Part shown: positions 7,656 to 10,952 of the stretch, piece after piece | How the letters are laid out: each line of letters opens with the position of its first letter | Position numbering within the stretch: position 1 is the stretch's first letter | Source of the DNA: Vulcanimicrobiota bacterium | Lineage (GTDB): Bacteria > Vulcanimicrobiota > Vulcanimicrobiia > Vulcanimicrobiales > Vulcanimicrobiaceae | Direction of reading: 5' to 3' | DNA length: 10,952 nt | Assembly: GCA_030038335.1 (NCBI GenBank) | Contig: JASHPC010000101.1 | Span: forward strand, 1-10,952 | Made by a program: the position numbers and the translations under genes | Notes under the pieces: generated by a model | The model's input: only the letters and a program-made list of their open reading frames with translations | Databases searched by the model: none | What the model was told of the DNA's origin: nothing

Positions 7656-7673
7656 GGAAGCCTCGATGCTTCC
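7656..7673 (-). promoter_or_regulatory. Possible RNA hairpin over the gntR ribosome-binding site
   Basis: GGAAGC and GCTTCC are perfect 6-bp arms around a 6-nt spacer, ending 1 nt before the gntR GTG start. In the transcript the stem would enclose the purine-rich sequence serving that start, between the small ORF stop and gntR. It could limit gntR translation or couple it to ribosomes finishing the upstream ORF. A 6-bp stem may also occur by chance. Confidence 0.35.
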
Positions 7674-7674
7674 T

Positions 7675-7788
7675 TTAGAGCCTCGGACCCCAGCCTTGGA
7701 AGAGCGAGTCTTCGCGCAGGATGCCGAGGGGCGAGCGGTGCTCCGTCATCGAGAGGTCGGGGCGGGCAACGATGCAGTGGGTGTTCAT
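7675..7788 (-). CDS. 37-aa small ORF (leader peptide or small protein) at the head of the GntR/ABC operon
   Basis: An ATG at 7786-7788 is preceded by AAGGAG (7796-7801) with a 7-nt spacing, the strongest ribosome-binding site in this region. It opens a 37-codon frame ending in TAA, 20 nt before the gntR GTG. Thirty-three of its 37 codons end in G or C, as expected for a real gene here. The peptide starts MNTHCIVARPDLSM, has one Cys and no hydrophobic helix, and ends FQGWGPRL. It lies about 30 nt after the predicted transcription start and would be the first gene of the operon. The Bacillus ytr operon also starts with a short ORF (ytrG) ahead of its GntR gene, but I see no basis for calling these homologous. 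It could be a regulatory leader, a small partner of the transporter, or the target or signal of the system. Confidence 0.6.
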   Translation of the reverse strand: MNTHCIVARPDLSMTEHRSPLGILREDSLFQGWGPRL

Positions 7789-7816
7789 GGAAAGGCTCCT
7801 TTGTCTTAGTTCAATG

Positions 7817-7839
7817 TTGTACTAGTACAATAGTACAAT
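7817..7839. promoter_or_regulatory. Palindromic operator with tandem half-sites, probable GntR binding site
   Basis: TTGTACTAGTACAA (7817-7830) is a perfect 14-bp palindrome. Its right half continues as an 8-bp tandem repeat, TAGTACAA twice (7823-7838). The palindrome overlaps the predicted -10 element and start point of the GntR/ABC operon, where a repressor would block transcription. Its AT-rich make-up stands out in GC-rich DNA. Assignment to the adjacent GntR protein is inferred. Confidence 0.7.
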
Positions 7840-7855
7840 CATTGGGAGCCGTCAA
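7827..7855 (-). promoter_or_regulatory. Sigma70-like promoter of the small ORF/GntR/ABC operon
   Basis: On the minus strand TTGACG (7850-7855) is separated by exactly 17 nt from TATTGT (7827-7832), matching the -35 and -10 consensus at five and four of six positions. Transcription would start near 7820, giving a 5' leader of about 30 nt before the small ORF. The palindrome at 7817-7830 overlaps the -10 element. Confidence 0.6.
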
Positions 7856-7882
7856 GACCCTGCGAAAAGAATTTTCCCGCCT

Positions 7883-9247
7883 TTAGCCCTGCTCCAGAGC
7901 CCGCATATCGCTACTGGGCAAGAGCGTGAAGCGCGGATCCTCTGCCAGGAGGGCTCGGTCCACGCTGGTCATCCTCCGCACTACCTCGTGGAGCCCGGCT
8001 CCGTCGCCTCCGGTGAGGACGAGTGCCAGCGCCAGGTCGGCGGGACGAGCAATGCCGTCCTGGGCGATCGTCAACTCTGACCTCGCCTTACGCTCCTGGC
8101 CGAGCCGGGCATATGCGTACGCGAGAAGCGCCGCACCTTCTGCCTTACAGCCGGCGCACGCGCCCGCGTACTTCGAGAAGCTCTCTATCGCCGAGGCATA
8201 CTGCCCGCGAGCCTCTTGCGCGAGACCGAGCGTGATCAGGAGATTCCTGCGTGAGGGCGCGACCATGAGTCCCTGGTTTGCGTACGAGATCGCATCGCCG
8301 TAGCGATGCTCGAGATAGGCGATCGAGGCGATCCACGAGATCGTTGCGATGGAGAGAGGGTTCAGCTGCTGTGAGAGCCGCAACTGCGCGGCGGCAGCAT
8401 TCGTGCTTCCTTCATACAGAAGCGCAACGCCGTACCATTCGTGCGCATCGGCGTCCCTGGGCGCGTACGCGACTGCAGTCGTGAGATAACCCACCGCAGC
8501 GCGCATGTCGCGCGCGTCGAGCGCGAGAAGACCGCGCACTCCATATGCGCGCCCGCATTTCGGATCGAGCGCTAATGAGCGCCGGATGTCCGCTTCGGCA
8601 AGAGCGCGATCACGCGCCGCGTTACCGTACCCGTTGTCGGCGGTGAGCGCATAGGACGCCGCGCGCGCGGCGTAGTCGCGCGCTCCGTACGGGTTGGCAG
8701 CAATTGCACGCGTGAAGACGGCAACGCTGCGCTGCAGCGCATATTGCGAGCGAATCGTCGTATAAAAACTGCCTAGTGCGTAGAGACGCGCCTCCGTCGA
8801 CATGACTGGACGCGGCGCCTCGTGGGAAAGACCGTACGTCCACGCGACGAAGCCAAACGCGGCGATCAAGGCCGCAGCTCCAGAGAGTGTCGCGACGCGC
8901 CAGCGCGGTCGCTGCATGGTTGGAGTCTCGGATCCTTCACGCTTGCGCACGGAAGCCGTAAATCGATAGCCGCGACGCGCAAGCGTTTCGATCGCGCCGT
9001 CACATCCATGCTGACGCAGAAGTTTTCGCAGCACGTAGACGTTCTGCGTCAGGTTCGACTCCTCAATGTAACCGCTCGGCCAGACGCGCTCGAGAAGCTC
9101 GCGCTTCGAAACGATCTCGCCGGCTCGCTCGACGAGCGCGAGCAGGGTCTCTACTACCCTCGGGCCGAGGGCGACGGGCGCACCATTGAGATAGAGTAAT
9201 AGGCGCTCCGCATCGAGCCGGAACGCGCCGAACTCGTAGACGACCAT
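7883..9247 (-). CDS. Membrane-anchored winged-helix transcriptional regulator with TPR-like repeats (CadC-like)
   Basis: A 454-aa protein with three parts. Residues 2-100 are an OmpR/PhoB-type (Trans_reg_C) winged helix: YEFGAFRLDAERLLLYLNG, SKRELLERVW, ESNLTQNVYVLRKLL and the wing ending RRGYRF. A single hydrophobic helix follows at about 118-140. The rest is a helical repeat region of TPR type, including alanine-rich pairs around 190-230, 235-265, 268-296 and 305-335, and probably extracytoplasmic as in CadC. A CxxC at 364-367 lies in the repeats. I chose the ATG at 9247 because family members begin a few residues before the FGxFRLD motif. A GTG at 9274, overlapping the upstream stop by one base, would add nine residues. 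No phospho-acceptor domain is present. The signal and target genes are unknown. Confidence 0.88.
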   Translation of the reverse strand: MVVYEFGAFRLDAERLLLYLNGAPVALGPRVVETLLALVERAGEIVSKRELLERVWPSGYIEESNLTQNVYVLRKLLRQHGCDGAIETLARRGYRFTASVRKREGSETPTMQRPRWRVATLSGAAALIAAFGFVAWTYGLSHEAPRPVMSTEARLYALGSFYTTIRSQYALQRSVAVFTRAIAANPYGARDYAARAASYALTADNGYGNAARDRALAEADIRRSLALDPKCGRAYGVRGLLALDARDMRAAVGYLTTAVAYAPRDADAHEWYGVALLYEGSTNAAAAQLRLSQQLNPLSIATISWIASIAYLEHRYGDAISYANQGLMVAPSRRNLLITLGLAQEARGQYASAIESFSKYAGACAGCKAEGAALLAYAYARLGQERKARSELTIAQDGIARPADLALALVLTGGDGAGLHEVVRRMTSVDRALLAEDPRFTLLPSSDMRALEQG

Positions 9248-9273
9248 GCTGCCTGTTTCGCGGCTGCCCGGCA

Positions 9274-9537
9274 CTAGGACTTCTTGGCCTTGATCGCGCG
9301 AAGGAGCTTGACCGCGGACCAGGCTGCCGCAACGGCGAGCGCCCCGGCGGCGACGAGCATCACGATAAAGCCGAGCGCGATCCCCGTCTCCAGAGTTGGG
9401 TCGACATACCCCTGCGCTTGCTCGACGGCGACGATCTCGCCGTGAACGTGCGCGTACGCAGATGCCACAAGTGTCGCGCCGAGGAGACTGAGCGCGAGCA
9501 CCGAGGCGTAATGCGTGACTTCTGGCCTAATTCGCAC
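9274..9537 (-). CDS. Small two-helix membrane protein upstream of the winged-helix/TPR regulator
   Basis: An 87-aa hypothetical protein. Two hydrophobic helices are seen at about 10-29 and 51-73, joined by an acidic loop of about 20 residues, with a basic C terminus (KLLRAIKAKKS) that should face the cytoplasm. The open frame extends further up, but I chose the GTG at 9537 because GAGGG (9545-9549) lies 7 nt upstream and the residues before it look non-coding. Its stop is at 9274-9276, where it overlaps an alternative start of the regulator gene; the preferred start is 27 nt on. The pair is therefore probably translated from one message. I do not recognise a family. Position suggests a partner or modulator of the membrane-bound regulator. 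Confidence 0.62.
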   Translation of the reverse strand: MRIRPEVTHYASVLALSLLGATLVASAYAHVHGEIVAVEQAQGYVDPTLETGIALGFIVMLVAAGALAVAAAWSAVKLLRAIKAKKS

Positions 9538-9607
9538 GGGACGACCCTCTGATTGCAGGGGACTCGCCCCCGCACGCGCCCAATACGGCCCCTCCGAGTC
9601 GTCTCCT
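9538..9607. other. Divergent intergenic region
   Basis: Seventy bases separate the start of the 87-aa membrane protein from that of the divergent 275-aa protein, and must hold both start signals. I found no convincing -35/-10 pair on either strand. GACTCG (9561-9566) and CGAGTC (9595-9600) form 6-bp inverted arms 28 nt apart, and GGGGACTCGCCCC (9558-9570) could form a 4-bp stem. Confidence 0.35.
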
Positions 9608-10435
9608 ATGACTACAGCGAGAAAGTCGTATACCCTGAGCCATGCAACGGCGTGGCTCACCCTTGGCGCAGTCGGCGTTGCCGTCGCGATCGTCATCCTC
9701 GTGCTCGCCGCTCTCTACCTGCGCATGAAACTCCATCCCGTCGATATCGCCGTCGTCTCGTTTGCCGCGATTCTTGCGGCGTTTGCTTCGTTTGCGATCG
9801 CGGCGCTCGGTTTACTCGTCGCGGTGCTCGCGACAGCGGCGGCAAGCACCGCAACTGGGGACGTTGCAGCCGTTCGCGCACAAGCGCGAGCGGAGCTCAC
9901 GGCGGTGCGCGAGGACGCACTAGCGTCAATCGGAGCAGCTCACGACGCGGCTCAAAGCAAGACCGACACAGCCGCGCATTTCGAACGTCTTCGTTTTACG
10001 CACGACTTCCTCGAGAGCCGCGACGTGCGCGAGCCTGCGGAATGGCTCGACGACCTGTTTCTTGCAAACGGCGGGGACATCCACAAGGTTCGAGACGAGG
10101 TCAAGCGCGATCTCGTCCACGGCAGCCTCGATACGATGCGCCACGCTCTCGCGATCTACAACATGATCGCCGCCATTTCCGAATACGACTACTCGAACGT
10201 CATCGTGCACGACATCGCCATGTCCCGCATGGCCGTCCGCGCGCAGCTCGCCGGCTACTACTTCGCGCCGGCATTCGAAGCGCTCGACGTCATCAATAAC
10301 GCTGCAGCGCAGCGCGTCGCGCGATTCCTCGCCGATGCGGCGGCATACACGCACGAACAGGAACCGTGGGTGGAGCAGCTCATCGACGCGTCGAGGCCGA
10401 CGTTTCCCGCGGCGGCAATCGCGGAAGGCGCTTAA
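9608..10435 (+). CDS. Uncharacterised membrane protein: two helices, coiled coil and helical C-terminal domain
   Basis: A 275-aa hypothetical protein. Two long hydrophobic helices are seen at about 14-36 and 46-78, with a short positively charged link. An Ala/Glu/Arg-rich stretch at about 84-120 looks like a coiled coil. A soluble, helix-rich domain runs from about 123 to 255 and contains FERLRFTHDFLESRDV, LDTMRHALAIYNMIAAI and an aromatic GYYFAPAFEAL. The overall layout recalls DUF4760-type proteins (membrane helices, coiled coil, then a domain with an 'IYNMIA/LNYFE'-like helix), but the match is by eye and weak. The ATG at 9608 has no clear Shine-Dalgarno sequence. Upstream in-frame starts would run into the opposite gene and give a non-typical N terminus. 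The stop shares TTAA with the convergent paiB-like gene. The function is unknown. Confidence 0.75.
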   Translation: MTTARKSYTLSHATAWLTLGAVGVAVAIVILVLAALYLRMKLHPVDIAVVSFAAILAAFASFAIAALGLLVAVLATAAASTATGDVAAVRAQARAELTAVREDALASIGAAHDAAQSKTDTAAHFERLRFTHDFLESRDVREPAEWLDDLFLANGGDIHKVRDEVKRDLVHGSLDTMRHALAIYNMIAAISEYDYSNVIVHDIAMSRMAVRAQLAGYYFAPAFEALDVINNAAAQRVARFLADAAAYTHEQEPWVEQLIDASRPTFPAAAIAEGA

Positions 10436-10952
10436 CTCCGCTCGATCGCCTGCGCGATCGAGGTGAAGCCCCCTCGCAGCAGTTCCGCGGCGACGCGCCG
10501 GCGCTCCGTGATGGAACGATTTTGCGAAAGCTTGTAGCTCGCTTCGACGCGTGATACCGGAATCTCGAACGCAACGATCGCGCGAATGAATCCCTCGCGC
10601 TTTGTGGGGTTGAGATCGTCCATGCGCCAAGGATCCTTCGTGCCCGCCTCGTACAGCGCGCTGAGGCGTTCGAGAATGTCGAGCACGCCCGCAGGAGTGT
10701 CAACGATGCGCGCGCGCCCATAGGCGTGCACGGCCATGTAATCCCAGGTGGGCACGTTGTCTCGCGTTTCGTACCAACGTGGCGAAACGTACGCATGCGG
10801 GCCGAGGAAGATGACCAGCGACTCCCGCTCGGTGAGATGGCGCCATTGTCCGTTCGCTCGAGCCATGTGCGCTCGCAGCGTCATGCTCGTAGCGTCACCG
10901 TCGACGAGGAACGGAAGATGCGTCGCACACGGCGCGTCGTCTGCAGTCGAAA
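10432..10952 (-). CDS. PaiB-type FMN-binding negative transcriptional regulator, 5' end outside window
   Basis: The frame stays open to the right edge, so the N terminus is missing; about 172 residues are visible, against about 205-210 for the family. Family landmarks appear in order: THLPFLVDG near the start, then RAHMARANGQW, IFLGPHAYVSPRWY and VPTWDYMAVHAYG. These belong to the FMN-binding split-barrel fold of Bacillus PaiB, a regulator of sporulation and protease genes; some members are plain flavin-binding proteins. The C-terminal helices (SYKLSQNRS, then VAAELLRGG) match the usual 'KlSQN(R/K)...' ending. An internal ATG at 10884 is not the true start, because the conserved residues before it continue upstream. 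The stop TAA (10432-10434) overlaps the stop of the convergent gene. Confidence 0.92.
   Translation of the reverse strand, partial: STADDAPCATHLPFLVDGDATSMTLRAHMARANGQWRHLTERESLVIFLGPHAYVSPRWYETRDNVPTWDYMAVHAYGRARIVDTPAGVLDILERLSALYEAGTKDPWRMDDLNPTKREGFIRAIVAFEIPVSRVEASYKLSQNRSITERRRVAAELLRGGFTSIAQAIERS

Noticed and set aside
7675..7788. Lanthipeptide or lasso-peptide precursor interpretation of the 37-aa ORF.
   Set aside because: One Cys, no Thr/Ser/Cys-rich core, no correctly placed Gly-to-Asp/Glu ring pattern and no modification enzymes nearby.
7862..7880. Inverted GCGAAAA/TTTTCCCGC stretch downstream of the winged-helix gene as a terminator.
   Set aside because: The stem needs a two-base bulge and a 3-nt loop, and no U-run follows on the minus strand.
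7638..7886. 82-codon plus-strand open frame across the GntR/ABC operon promoter.
   Set aside because: No ribosome-binding site, unusual composition, and it runs over the promoter, operator and minus-strand small ORF.

Overview
This is a high-GC bacterial window, densely packed and mostly operonic. Starts often overlap upstream stops, GTG starts are frequent, and third codon positions are GC-rich. The gene mix fits a deep-branching Gram-negative-type lineage: a futalosine-type menaquinone UbiD/UbiA pair behind pnp, a CadC-like winged-helix/TPR regulator of a kind common in Acidobacteria and candidate phyla, and a YtrA-like GntR/ABC operon. Candidatus Eremiobacterota/Vulcanimicrobiota or a similar lineage is my tentative guess. 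No rRNA or other phylogenetic marker confirms it.

Left block, + strand, 1-5126: the 3' end of pnp (PNPase), a classical short-chain dehydrogenase, a UbiD-family prenylated-FMN decarboxylase, a UbiA-family prenyltransferase and an exported substrate-binding protein. Gaps are 7 and 9 nt, followed by GTGA and ATGA overlaps, so this reads as one transcription unit. UbiA and UbiD together are expected to carry out the prenylation and decarboxylation steps of menaquinone synthesis (MqnP/MqnL roles). The binding protein has no permease beside it.

Middle block, - strand, 7855 down to 5136: a sigma70-like promoter overlaps a perfect 14-bp palindrome. It is followed by a 37-codon small ORF with a strong Shine-Dalgarno sequence, a YtrA-type GntR regulator, an ABC ATPase, an ABC-2 permease with a ~97-residue extracytoplasmic insertion, and a 57-codon small ORF with a perfect GGAGG. 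The architecture parallels the Bacillus ytrGAB... cell-envelope stress operon, including a small ORF ahead of the repressor gene. The two small genes and the permease insertion are the least described parts of the window and the best candidates for something new.

Right block, 7883-10952: a minus-strand pair consists of an 87-aa two-helix membrane protein coupled to a membrane-anchored winged-helix/TPR regulator. Divergent from it is a 275-aa two-helix membrane protein with a coiled coil and a helical domain of unknown function. The window closes with a convergent PaiB-type FMN-binding regulator cut by the right edge; its stop codon shares a TTAA with its neighbour's. No IS element, CRISPR array, rRNA or intact tRNA was seen, and no stretch over 300 bases lacks a gene.
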